Part shown: one piece after another, positions 27,821 to 36,990 of the stretch
Layout of the letters: every line of letters begins with the position of its first letter
How positions within the stretch are numbered: the first letter of the stretch is position 1
NCBI GenBank assembly: GCA_903884375.1
Contig: CAISER010000024.1
Location: 1 to 51,820, forward strand
DNA length: 51,820 bases
Source of the DNA: Candidatus Collierbacteria bacterium
Lineage (GTDB): Bacteria > Patescibacteriota > Microgenomatia > UBA1400 > MFAQ01
Direction of reading: 5' to 3'
Notes under the pieces: generated by a model
The model's database searches: none
Told to the model about the DNA's origin: nothing
The model's input: only the letters and a program-made list of their open reading frames with translations
Made by a program: the position numbers and the translations under genes

Positions 27821-29587
27821 ATGGAAGAAAACAATCTTAATGCACTTAGGCACAGTGCGGAACACGTATTAACTCAAGCGATGGAGAGACTTTGGCCAGG
27901 TCAAATAGTAAAGGCAATGGGTCCTTCAATTGAGACAGGATTTTACTTTGACTTTGATACAACCAATGGTTTAAAAATATCCGAAGACGACTTTCCAAAA
28001 ATCGAAAAAGAGATGAGAAAAATTGTGGAAAGTAACTTGCCTTTTGAAAAAATGATTGTAACGCCGGAAAGGGCAAGAGAAATGTTTGCTGATAATCCTT
28101 ATAAACTGGAATGGATTGATAAAGCCGAAAAAGAAAAAGAAGAGATTTCTGTTTATTGGACCGGGGACCCCGGTAAGGGTGGTTCGTTTGTGGATGTGTG
28201 TGCCGGACCTCATATTGCCAAAACAATTGAAATAAAAGCTTTTAAACTGTTATCGATTGCCGGGGCATATTGGCATGGTGATGAAAAAAATAAAATGCTG
28301 ACGAGAATTTATGGTACGGCCTTTGAAACTCAAGAAGAACTGGAAAAACAGGTGTCACTTTTGGAAGAAGCAAAAAAGAGAGACCATAGAAAACTTGGAA
28401 AAGAACAAGATCTATTTTCTTTTTCGGATTTAATCGGATCAGGTTTACCCTTGTATTCTCCAAAAGGAGCTTTTATCCGAAGGACATTGAATAATTATGT
28501 TGAAGAGATGCAGATTAAAGAGGGTTATACACAAGTTTGGACACCACAAATTGCAAAAGCTGAGCTGTTTAAAACTTCTGGTCATTACGATAAATATAAA
28601 GACTCAATGTTTCGAGTGGTCTCTAATTTTTCCGATGAGGAGATGTTTTTGAAGCCCATGAACTGTCCTCAACATACTCAGATTTATGCGTCACAAAGCC
28701 GAAGTTACCGTGATTTGCCCTTGCGTCTTACTGACTTTGCCATGTTGTACCGTGATGAAAAACCAGGAGAACTATCCGGTCTTGGAAGAGCGAGAGCTTT
28801 TTCACAGGATGATTGCCATATCTTTTGCCGAGAAGACCAAGTTGATGCTGAGATTGATATGGCACTTCAGATGACAAAGAAAATAATGAATACTTTTGGA
28901 TTTAAATATAAATATAGATTGTCGACGAGAGATCCACAGCACCCTGAGAAATTTTTGGGGGATCCAAAAATGTGGGATAAGGTGGAAAAGTGGGCCGAAA
29001 TTATTATGGAAAGAAACGAGATTGAGTATTTTCAAGGGCCAGGTGAGGCAGCTTTTTATGCTCCCAAAATGGACTTGATTGCCACTGATGCTTTGGGAAG
29101 AGATTGGCAACTTTCAACTGTCCAGATTGATTATGTAATGCCTGAGAGATTTAATTTGGTTTATACCGATCAAGATGGAACACAGAAACGTCCCGTAATG
29201 CTCCATCGAGCGATTATCGGATCAGCTGAGAGGATGATGATGGTCTTGATTGAACATTTTGGAGGAGCTTTCCCAGTTTGGTTGTCTCCAATACAAGTGG
29301 AGATTTTACCAATCTCGGAAAAAACAATTGATTATGCTGAAAGTGTTTATAAAAAACTTCTAGAAAAAGGAATTAGAGTAGAACTTAATAGAGACGCCGA
29401 TTCTTTAGGAAAGAAAATTCGCAATGCAGAAGCTTCAAAAGTTCCTTATATGCTTATTATTGGTGAAAAGGAAGTGGAAGCAAATCATGTTTCGGTGAGA
29501 CAGCGAGGACAGAAAGATTTGGGTACAATGTCGACTGATGATTTTGCCAAGAAAATATTAACAGAAGTGGAGAATAGGAGTCTCTAA
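27821..29587 (+). CDS. thrS: Threonyl-tRNA synthetase
   Basis: 'LRHSAEHVLTQAMERLWPG', 'MNCPQHTQIYASQSRSYRDLPLRLTDFAMLYRDEKPGELSGLGRARAFSQDDCHIFC'. Confidence 0.96.
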   Translation: MEENNLNALRHSAEHVLTQAMERLWPGQIVKAMGPSIETGFYFDFDTTNGLKISEDDFPKIEKEMRKIVESNLPFEKMIVTPERAREMFADNPYKLEWIDKAEKEKEEISVYWTGDPGKGGSFVDVCAGPHIAKTIEIKAFKLLSIAGAYWHGDEKNKMLTRIYGTAFETQEELEKQVSLLEEAKKRDHRKLGKEQDLFSFSDLIGSGLPLYSPKGAFIRRTLNNYVEEMQIKEGYTQVWTPQIAKAELFKTSGHYDKYKDSMFRVVSNFSDEEMFLKPMNCPQHTQIYASQSRSYRDLPLRLTDFAMLYRDEKPGELSGLGRARAFSQDDCHIFCREDQVDAEIDMALQMTKKIMNTFGFKYKYRLSTRDPQHPEKFLGDPKMWDKVEKWAEIIMERNEIEYFQGPGEAAFYAPKMDLIATDALGRDWQLSTVQIDYVMPERFNLVYTDQDGTQKRPVMLHRAIIGSAERMMMVLIEHFGGAFPVWLSPIQVEILPISEKTIDYAESVYKKLLEKGIRVELNRDADSLGKKIRNAEASKVPYMLIIGEKEVEANHVSVRQRGQKDLGTMSTDDFAKKILTEVENRSL

Positions 29588-29641
29588 TTTTCTACGGGAT
29601 GAGATTATACCCAGAGATATTCAAGTGAGTTAAAATAAGCT

Positions 29642-30847
29642 ATGAACGAAGCAGAAAAAAAAGCAATAATAGAGAGTTTTCTGAGTCGTGGAGTAGAAAA
29701 TATTATTCCTGGTAAGGCAGAGGTGGAAAAGTTGTTGAATTCAGGAAAAGTTTTGAATGTATATTTGGGTATTGATCCGACAGCAACAAAAATTCATTTA
29801 GGACATGCTTTTCCTTTGCGTAAATTGCAGTTATTGGCGGAACTGGGACACCATGTGATTTTTTTGATTGGGGATTTTACGGCAATTGTGGGTGATACTT
29901 CCGATAAGGAGTCAGAGAGACCAATTTTGACTCGTGAACAGATTGAAGAAAATTTTCAAACATACAAAAGACAAGCAAAAAAAATATTGGACTTTTCAAA
30001 AATCGAGTTGCACCACAATAGCGAGTGGCTATCTAAACTGGATTTTGCCGGAGTGCTGAAATTGACGAGCCATTTTTCCCTAAATGATTTTATTGGTAGA
30101 GAACTAATAAAAAAAAGGCTTGTTGATGGAAAAAGTGTAAGTTTGCCGGAAGTACTGTATCCAATTATGCAAGGATATGACAGTATGGCAATGAATACAG
30201 ACATCCAAATTGGAGGAACTGATCAGATATTTAATATGCAAACAGGAAGAACTCTGATAAAAGAGCTAAAAGGAAAGAACTCATATATTGTGGCAAATGG
30301 ATTTTTGCCGGGTACCGATGGCCGAAAAATGAGCAAGACATGGGGAAATGCTATTTGGCTTGAAGATTCACCGGAAGAAATTTTCGGGAAGGTAATGTCG
30401 CTTAAAGACGATATGATTCTCACTTATTATTTGATGGGAACTAACGTTGGACAAGAGATAATTGACGATGCTAAAAAGAGATTGGAAAATGGCGAGAATC
30501 CAATGAATATAAAAAGAGAATTAGGAAGAGTTATTGTCAAGGAGTTGTGTGGAAAGAGTGAGGTGGAGGCAGCCGAAGAATTTTTTCAAAAAACGGTGGT
30601 GGAAAAGAAAGTGGATGAAAATGCGCCTGAGGTGAAATGGAATGAAGAGACGATAGGAGTTGAGGATTTGATAAGAATGATTGTGGAAATTGGAATAGTC
30701 AGTAGTAATGGAGAGGCAAAAAGGTTAATTGAACAGGGCGGCGTTTACTTAAATGAAGAAAGAGTTGAAAAAAAATCAGGAGAGTTATCAGTGGGGAAAG
30801 GTGTTTTGAGATTAGGGAAACGTAAGTACTTAAAGATTGTAAGATAA
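29642..30847 (+). CDS. tyrS: Tyrosyl-tRNA synthetase
   Basis: 'YLGIDPTATKIHLGHAFPLRKL', 'MQGYDSMAMNTDIQIGGTDQIFNM', C-terminal S4-like domain. Confidence 0.95.
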   Translation: MNEAEKKAIIESFLSRGVENIIPGKAEVEKLLNSGKVLNVYLGIDPTATKIHLGHAFPLRKLQLLAELGHHVIFLIGDFTAIVGDTSDKESERPILTREQIEENFQTYKRQAKKILDFSKIELHHNSEWLSKLDFAGVLKLTSHFSLNDFIGRELIKKRLVDGKSVSLPEVLYPIMQGYDSMAMNTDIQIGGTDQIFNMQTGRTLIKELKGKNSYIVANGFLPGTDGRKMSKTWGNAIWLEDSPEEIFGKVMSLKDDMILTYYLMGTNVGQEIIDDAKKRLENGENPMNIKRELGRVIVKELCGKSEVEAAEEFFQKTVVEKKVDENAPEVKWNEETIGVEDLIRMIVEIGIVSSNGEAKRLIEQGGVYLNEERVEKKSGELSVGKGVLRLGKRKYLKIVR

Positions 30848-30850
30848 GGT

Positions 30851-32158
30851 ATGGCTAAAGTAACTCCGAAAATACAAGCAGGTTTTATGGAACTTCTTCC
30901 GGCGGAACAAATTCTTTTTAATAAGTATAAAAATATAATCAAAGAAACTTTTGAAGAGTATGGTTTTGCACCACAAGACACACCTACAATTGAAAATGCG
31001 GACGTGCTTTTTGCACAAATTGGAGAAGATACCAAAAAAGAAATTTACCGTTTTAAAAAAGGAGATGATGATTTGGGACTTAGGTTTGATTTGACAGTAC
31101 CATTGGCTCGTTATGTGGCAATGTATAGCAATAGCTTGACATTCCCCTTCCGACGCTATCAAATTGGTAAAGCCTATCGGGGTGAGCGACCACAAAAGGG
31201 ACGCTTCCGAGAGTTTTATCAGGCTGATATTGATATTGTGGGAAATGGCAGTTTGAGTTTGGTAAATGACGCAGAAATAGCGGCGGTGGTTAATAAAATA
31301 TTTGAAAAATTGGAACTGGGAGATTTTGTAATCAAAATAAGCAATCGGAAAATATTGGGAGGATTTTTGGAAGAAATGAATTCGGGAAATAAGATTGATG
31401 AGATACTTCGAGTGATTGATAAATTAGAAAAGGTAGGTAAAGAAACCGGCAAACAGATGCTAATTGATTTGGGACTAAAAAATACGGAAGCGGATAAGAT
31501 ATTGGAGTTTGTGTCGATTGGTGGAGACAGTAAAAAGGTATTTGAAACTTTGGATAAGAAGGGAATAAAAAATGAACTGTTTAACAGTGGAGTAAAAGAA
31601 TTGCTTGAAGTAACAGAAATGGCAAATAAATTTGGAGTACCAGAAAAAAATCTGCAAATTGATCTTTCGATTGCACGAGGACTTTCGTATTACACCGGAA
31701 CAGTTTATGAAACAATTTTATTGAATGATAGAGTAAAGGGAAGTGTTTGCGGTGGAGGAAGATATGATAATTTGGCTGAAAATTTTTCTAGTCAAAGTTT
31801 CCCCGGAGTAGGAGTTTCTATTGGACTAACGAGACTTTTTTCACAACTCTTGGAGTCAGGTATGATAAAAGCAAAAACGGCAACTCCCGCCAAAGTGTTG
31901 GTTGTCCCCATGGTGGCAAATTCCAACTATGCATTGGAAGTGGCCGGAAAACTTCGAGTAATGGGAGTTGCAACAGAACTCTATACCGAAGATGATAAGT
32001 TTAAGAAAAAGCTTGTCTATGCTAATAAAATCGGCGTTCCTTTCGTTGCTATTATTGGAGAAGATGAGGAGTCTAAAAAGAAAGTGGCTCTAAAAAATAT
32101 GGCTACGGGAGAACAGGTACTAATTGGGGTGGATGGTGTGGCAAAACTTATTTTATAG
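30851..32158 (+). CDS. hisS: Histidyl-tRNA synthetase
   Basis: 'FDLTVPLARYVAMYSNSLTFPFRRYQIGKAYRGERPQKGRFREFYQADIDIVG', 'LSYYTGTVYE', 'GGGRYDNL'. Confidence 0.95.
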   Translation: MAKVTPKIQAGFMELLPAEQILFNKYKNIIKETFEEYGFAPQDTPTIENADVLFAQIGEDTKKEIYRFKKGDDDLGLRFDLTVPLARYVAMYSNSLTFPFRRYQIGKAYRGERPQKGRFREFYQADIDIVGNGSLSLVNDAEIAAVVNKIFEKLELGDFVIKISNRKILGGFLEEMNSGNKIDEILRVIDKLEKVGKETGKQMLIDLGLKNTEADKILEFVSIGGDSKKVFETLDKKGIKNELFNSGVKELLEVTEMANKFGVPEKNLQIDLSIARGLSYYTGTVYETILLNDRVKGSVCGGGRYDNLAENFSSQSFPGVGVSIGLTRLFSQLLESGMIKAKTATPAKVLVVPMVANSNYALEVAGKLRVMGVATELYTEDDKFKKKLVYANKIGVPFVAIIGEDEESKKKVALKNMATGEQVLIGVDGVAKLIL

Positions 32159-33530
32159 CCTTTGAAAGTTCATCAATTTTGACTCTCTTTTGCTCGGCTG
32201 TATCACGCTCACGAACGGTAACGGTGTTGTCTTCAAGGGTGTCGTAGTCAACAGTAACACAGTAAGGTGTACCAATTTCATCTTGGGTAAAGTAGCGTTT
32301 GCCGATATTGCCTCTTTCGTCTAAAACAACAGACATGTCTTTTTTGAGAGTGGTGTAGATTTCCTTTGCTTTGTTACTTAACTCTTCTTTGTTACCGACA
32401 AGAGGGAAAACTGCTACTTTGTAAGGGGCGAGTGTTGTGGGGAACTTCATAATAACTCGTTGTTTTTCGATATCTTCGTAATAGGAGTTCATAAGGATAA
32501 TGGTTAGTAGACGGGATAGGCCGAAAGTTGGTTCGATAACATGAGGAATAAATTTTTCATTAGTGTAAGGATCGGTGAAACGTAAATCTACGCCTGATTT
32601 ATCGATGTGATTTTTTAAGTCGAAATCGGTGCGATAGGCTAAGCCCCACATCTCTTTGAAACCCCAAGGAAACTCGTATTCCAAGTCCTCTGTACGTTTG
32701 CTATAGTGTGCCAATTCTTCTTTGGTGTGAGCTCTCCAGCGAAGTTTTTCGGCTGGAAGGCCTAAGGAAATAGCAAATTCATACATGGCTTTTTTCCAGT
32801 ATTCGAAATGTTTTTCCCAGTCATCGGGTTTAACAAAATACTCGAACTCGGCCAAGTCGAACTCTAAAGTGCGGAAAGTAAACTTGCCCATGGTGATTTC
32901 ATTACGAAAAGCTTTACCTGATTGGGCAAGACCGAAAGGGAGTTTGGGATGGACAGAATCTAAGACTTGTTTGAAGTCGACAAACATTCCTTGAGCTAAC
33001 TCTCCCCGGAGATAGGCAGTGCTTTTGCCTTCGGTAATAATACCGATTTGAGTTTCAAATAACTGATTGAAGTTTCTGGTTTTTGTCCAGTTTCTATTGC
33101 CACACTTGGGACATTTAATTTCCTTTTCTTTGATAATTTTATCGAGCTCTTCTAGCGGTTTGCCTTCGACGTTACTAATATCTTTTACGGCATCTTCGAT
33201 TAAGTGATCGGCACGAGTACGAAAATGACAAGTAAGGCAATCAATCATGACATTGGTGAAATTAGCAGTGTGTCCGGATGCTTCCCACACTTTTGGACTC
33301 ATGAGAACGGAAGTATCGAGACCATAGATATCTGAGCGGTCGGTAACAAAAGTTTTCCACCAGAGATTAATTAAATTTCTTTTGAGCTCTGTTCCCAGAG
33401 GACCGAAGTCGTAAGTATTGGCCAATCCACCATAAATCTCTGAGCCAGGGAAAATAAAACCCCGGCGTTTGGAAAGAGAAATTATTTTATCGAGAGTGGC
33501 GTCTTTTTTGATATCGGGCATCTTTGTCAA
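32148..33530 (-). CDS. glyS: Glycyl-tRNA synthetase (alpha2-type)
   Basis: 'GFIFPGSEIYGGLANTYDFGPLGTELKRN', 'GLAQSGKAFRNEITMGKFTFRTLEFDLAEFEYF', 'HVIEPTFGLSRLL'. Confidence 0.95.
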   Translation of the reverse strand: MTKMPDIKKDATLDKIISLSKRRGFIFPGSEIYGGLANTYDFGPLGTELKRNLINLWWKTFVTDRSDIYGLDTSVLMSPKVWEASGHTANFTNVMIDCLTCHFRTRADHLIEDAVKDISNVEGKPLEELDKIIKEKEIKCPKCGNRNWTKTRNFNQLFETQIGIITEGKSTAYLRGELAQGMFVDFKQVLDSVHPKLPFGLAQSGKAFRNEITMGKFTFRTLEFDLAEFEYFVKPDDWEKHFEYWKKAMYEFAISLGLPAEKLRWRAHTKEELAHYSKRTEDLEYEFPWGFKEMWGLAYRTDFDLKNHIDKSGVDLRFTDPYTNEKFIPHVIEPTFGLSRLLTIILMNSYYEDIEKQRVIMKFPTTLAPYKVAVFPLVGNKEELSNKAKEIYTTLKKDMSVVLDERGNIGKRYFTQDEIGTPYCVTVDYDTLEDNTVTVRERDTAEQKRVKIDELSKAIK

Positions 33531-33577
33531 TTGTATTTTATTTATAAGATTCCGGGTTAAGCCGGAAAAAACGATAG

Positions 33578-34891
33578 TTAGGGAGTGAGTCTTTTAACAC
33601 CGCGATATAAATAAGTCGCTTCACGAATATTGTCGATGCCAAGCATCTTCATAACAAGACGACTAGGTCCGGCACCGAAACCACCATGTGGAGGACAACC
33701 ATAACGGAAAAAGTTTAGATAGTCACCGATGGTGGCATCAGTTAAACCTTTCTCGGTGGATTGTTTTTTGAGAATATCAAAACGATGCTCTCTTTGCGCT
33801 CCGGTGGTGACCTCCAAACCATTCCAGAGAAGATCAAAACTCATAGTGATGTTTGGTTTGTCTTGGTAACGCATATGATAGAAAGGACGACCTTCGATGG
33901 GGTAATCTGTGACAAATATAAATTCATGATCATATTTTTCTTTTACATATTGACAAATACCTTTTTCTTCTTCTCCGGTAAGATCAGCCGGTTTTTCACT
34001 TTTTATACCCATGTTTTTTAGGATTTCTTTGACCTCTTTGAAAGTAATTCTAGGGAATGGATTAGTTGGAATTGGAAGATCTCGTTTGAAAACAGATTTA
34101 ATTTCTCTACCAAATGTTTCTTTAACCTTGGTGATTATCTCAATCAATATTGATTCTTCGATATCCATGACATCATGGTGATTTTTTATAAAAGAGACTT
34201 CCAAGTCATAACCGGTAAACTCAGTTGCGTGTCTTGAAGTGAAAGAGGGGTCGGCGCGGAAAACTGGGCCGATTTCAAAAACTTTTTCAAAACCAGCGGA
34301 CATTGCCATTTGTTTGTAGAACTGAGGAGATTGAGATAAGTAAGCTTGTCGGTCAAAATATTTTATTTCAAAGACTTCAGCACCGGACTCACTGGCTGTG
34401 TTCATTAATTTTGGTGAGTGAATTTGGATATACCCAATGTCCGTTAAAAAGCTGGTGTAGATTTGATCCATGAGAGTCCAGACTTTAAAAATGAGAGCGT
34501 TTTTTGCTTTTCGAAGATCTAGATAGCGCCAGTCTAAGCGAGTATCAAGATTGGTTTCTCCCTCTCCTTTTTCATCAACCGGAATTGGAAGTTCTGGTTC
34601 GGCTCTTGAAAGAACTTCAATAGAATCAACGAGTACTTCGATACCATTGGGGGCTTGGGGATTTTCTTTGGCTTCACCAATAATAGTGATGACGGACTCG
34701 AGAGAGAGATCTTGGATAATGGCAAAAGAATCGGTATTTGATTTGAGAATTACAGTTTGAACTGTGCCTTTAATATCACGCAGAATGAGAAAAGCAATGC
34801 CACCCTGCTTTCTTAAAGTTTCCACAAAACCGGAGAGGGTGATTTTTTCCCCAAGATGTTTTTTGATTTGATTGACGTAAATTCTTTCCAT
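33578..34891 (-). CDS. aspS: Aspartyl-tRNA synthetase (archaeal-type/short form)
   Basis: 'LSQSPQFYKQMAMSAGFEKVFEIGPVFRADPSFTSRHATEFTGYDLEVSFI', 'PPHGGFGAGPSRLVMKMLGI'. Start set at MERIYV; no large bacterial GAD insertion. Confidence 0.92.
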   Translation of the reverse strand: MERIYVNQIKKHLGEKITLSGFVETLRKQGGIAFLILRDIKGTVQTVILKSNTDSFAIIQDLSLESVITIIGEAKENPQAPNGIEVLVDSIEVLSRAEPELPIPVDEKGEGETNLDTRLDWRYLDLRKAKNALIFKVWTLMDQIYTSFLTDIGYIQIHSPKLMNTASESGAEVFEIKYFDRQAYLSQSPQFYKQMAMSAGFEKVFEIGPVFRADPSFTSRHATEFTGYDLEVSFIKNHHDVMDIEESILIEIITKVKETFGREIKSVFKRDLPIPTNPFPRITFKEVKEILKNMGIKSEKPADLTGEEEKGICQYVKEKYDHEFIFVTDYPIEGRPFYHMRYQDKPNITMSFDLLWNGLEVTTGAQREHRFDILKKQSTEKGLTDATIGDYLNFFRYGCPPHGGFGAGPSRLVMKMLGIDNIREATYLYRGVKRLTP

Positions 34892-34957
34892 GTTTAATTT
34901 ATTATACAGCGGTTTAGCCTCGACAAAGAAAGTTTTAGAGTACAATAGGCCATTAAG

Positions 34958-36055
34958 ATGACAGAAATTGATAATAGTAGTTTGCGACCTAAAGTTGAAT
35001 TTGTGATTTCACGAGAGGAGTTTTGTGCAAAATCAACTTTGAGATTAGGAAAAGCTTTAGAAGAAGCTTCAAGGGTACATGAAAATGATATAAGAACTTC
35101 AACTGGAGAACCGTATATAAATCATTGTATCGCAGTGGCGGAGAGTTTAAGAGAATGGGGAGCGGATGAAGATACTCAAGTGGCCGGATTGTTGCATGAT
35201 ACGGTGGAGGATCATCCAGATTTGATTACTTTGGAAGACATTGTCGAAAAGTTTGGCGAGAGAGTGGCACGTATCGTTTTTGGGTTGACAGGATGTAATG
35301 ATGATATCAAGGACCAACAAAAAGTGGTAAAAGAAGCACAGGAAGAATTGAGTATTGTATTGGTAAAATGTGCCGATCGTTTACACAATTTGATGACGAT
35401 GAATGGTTTTGATGATGAAAGAAAAGCGGCAAAAGGTAGAGAGACATTGGAGGTATATGTACCAATGGCCGAGTCTTTGGGTTTGTGGCAGGTAAAGAAT
35501 GCTTTGGCAGACATCTCTTTTTCTTTTACCGAACCGGCAAAATATAAAAAGGTGAGGGAATATATTGATAATGACCCCAGACTTAATTCGGATTTTATTA
35601 TTAGAACAAAGGAGAGAATAAAAAATATTTTAAAGGAGGCCGGATTGATTGCAGAAGTGGAACACCAAGTTGGAGGTTACTGGGAGCTATCAGAAAAGCA
35701 AAGAAAGTCGGGGAAATGGTTTGTGGATATTACTGACGTGGTGAGTTTTCGGGTGATAACTGGAGACGAATATAATTTAGGTGAGTGTTATCGAGCAATG
35801 GGGATTATCAGAACGAAATTTGGAGAATCGATTCGGTTAGAAAGGAGTGATGACTTTATTGCTGTTCCGGCAAAGAATTTATACAGTGCGCTGCATGATA
35901 GTTATAGATTTCAACAAGGAATTATCGAAGTAGCTTTTACCACAAGGAAAAGAGAGGATTTTAATAATCGAGGAGTGGCAAGTTTGAGCCAAGAAGAATT
36001 GGCTGTGGATATTGAAAAATATCGGAGTTGTTTAAAACAGGCGTTTTCTGAATAA
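34958..36055 (+). CDS. RelA/SpoT homolog-like HD phosphohydrolase with degenerate synthetase-like domain
   Basis: 'VAGLLHDTVEDHPDLITLEDI', 'VLVKCADRLHNLMTM', then 'DVVSFRVIT...CYRAMGIIRTKFG...DDFIAVPAKNLYSALHDSY'. Confidence 0.8.
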   Translation: MTEIDNSSLRPKVEFVISREEFCAKSTLRLGKALEEASRVHENDIRTSTGEPYINHCIAVAESLREWGADEDTQVAGLLHDTVEDHPDLITLEDIVEKFGERVARIVFGLTGCNDDIKDQQKVVKEAQEELSIVLVKCADRLHNLMTMNGFDDERKAAKGRETLEVYVPMAESLGLWQVKNALADISFSFTEPAKYKKVREYIDNDPRLNSDFIIRTKERIKNILKEAGLIAEVEHQVGGYWELSEKQRKSGKWFVDITDVVSFRVITGDEYNLGECYRAMGIIRTKFGESIRLERSDDFIAVPAKNLYSALHDSYRFQQGIIEVAFTTRKREDFNNRGVASLSQEELAVDIEKYRSCLKQAFSE

Positions 36056-36084
36056 TATTCGTGGATATAGTATATTGAAAGGGC

Positions 36085-36981
36085 TTGAGCAATATAGAAA
36101 GTTTAATCAAATGTTTGGAGCCGGAGAGGGTTAAAAGAGATGAGCCCTTAGCAGGACAGACAATGTTGGGAGTTGGGGGGAAAGCGGATTTATTTTATAC
36201 GACGGAAAATTCCGGAAATTTGGTAAAAGCGGTACGTTTGGCGAGATCTTTTCAGGTTCCCGTAACGGTAATCGGTGACGGAAAGGGAGTGGTGATTTCC
36301 GATGCCGGGGTCCCCGGATTGGTAATAAAAAATACCAGTGAGCGGATAATAATAAAACCACAGAAGAGTATTTTTGATATTTTCAGGAAAAAAGAAGTAA
36401 AAAAAGCCGAGGTAGTGATTGATAGCGGGGTAACAATTAACAAGGCTTTAGATAAATTACTTTCAATGGGAATTGTGGGGCTAGAAAAATTTGAATTTCT
36501 TGAGGGAAGTATTGGAGCCATTGTGAGTAATGGTGAAGGGAAAGAGCTATTGAAGAAAGTGTCTGTTTTGGATGAGCACGGAGGGGTGAAATCGATAGGA
36601 ACTGATAAGAATATGGGGAATAATATAATAATTGATGCCACGTATTTATTAAGCTATGGTGACTTAAAGACTAGTGTTATAAGGGCGACAAGAAAGATTG
36701 AAAAAGGAATTAAGGTTTTTGAAGACATTGGTGAAGACGAACAACTAGCTACGGGATATCCAACGAGAAGCGTTGGACATATTATTGGAGAGATATTAAA
36801 TATGAAAGGATTTAGAGTGGGAAAGATGGAGATATCCGATGATGATTTTAATGTAATTGTAAATAAGGGTGGTGGAACTGCACAAGAATTTATCAGGATA
36901 GTTGAGGAGATAAAAAGCCGAGCGAGAGATTCAATTGGAATTGAATTAGTGGAGAAAGTGGTGAGACTAGGAAGCTGGTAG
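36085..36981 (+). CDS. murB: UDP-N-acetylenolpyruvoylglucosamine reductase (MurB)-like
   Basis: 'GQTMLGVGGKADLFYT', 'VTVIGDGKGVVISDAGVPGLVIKN', 'LEGSIGAIVSNG', 'GFRVGKMEISDDDFNVIVNKGGGTAQEFI'. Confidence 0.85.
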   Translation: MSNIESLIKCLEPERVKRDEPLAGQTMLGVGGKADLFYTTENSGNLVKAVRLARSFQVPVTVIGDGKGVVISDAGVPGLVIKNTSERIIIKPQKSIFDIFRKKEVKKAEVVIDSGVTINKALDKLLSMGIVGLEKFEFLEGSIGAIVSNGEGKELLKKVSVLDEHGGVKSIGTDKNMGNNIIIDATYLLSYGDLKTSVIRATRKIEKGIKVFEDIGEDEQLATGYPTRSVGHIIGEILNMKGFRVGKMEISDDDFNVIVNKGGGTAQEFIRIVEEIKSRARDSIGIELVEKVVRLGSW

Positions 36982-36990
36982 AATATAGGC

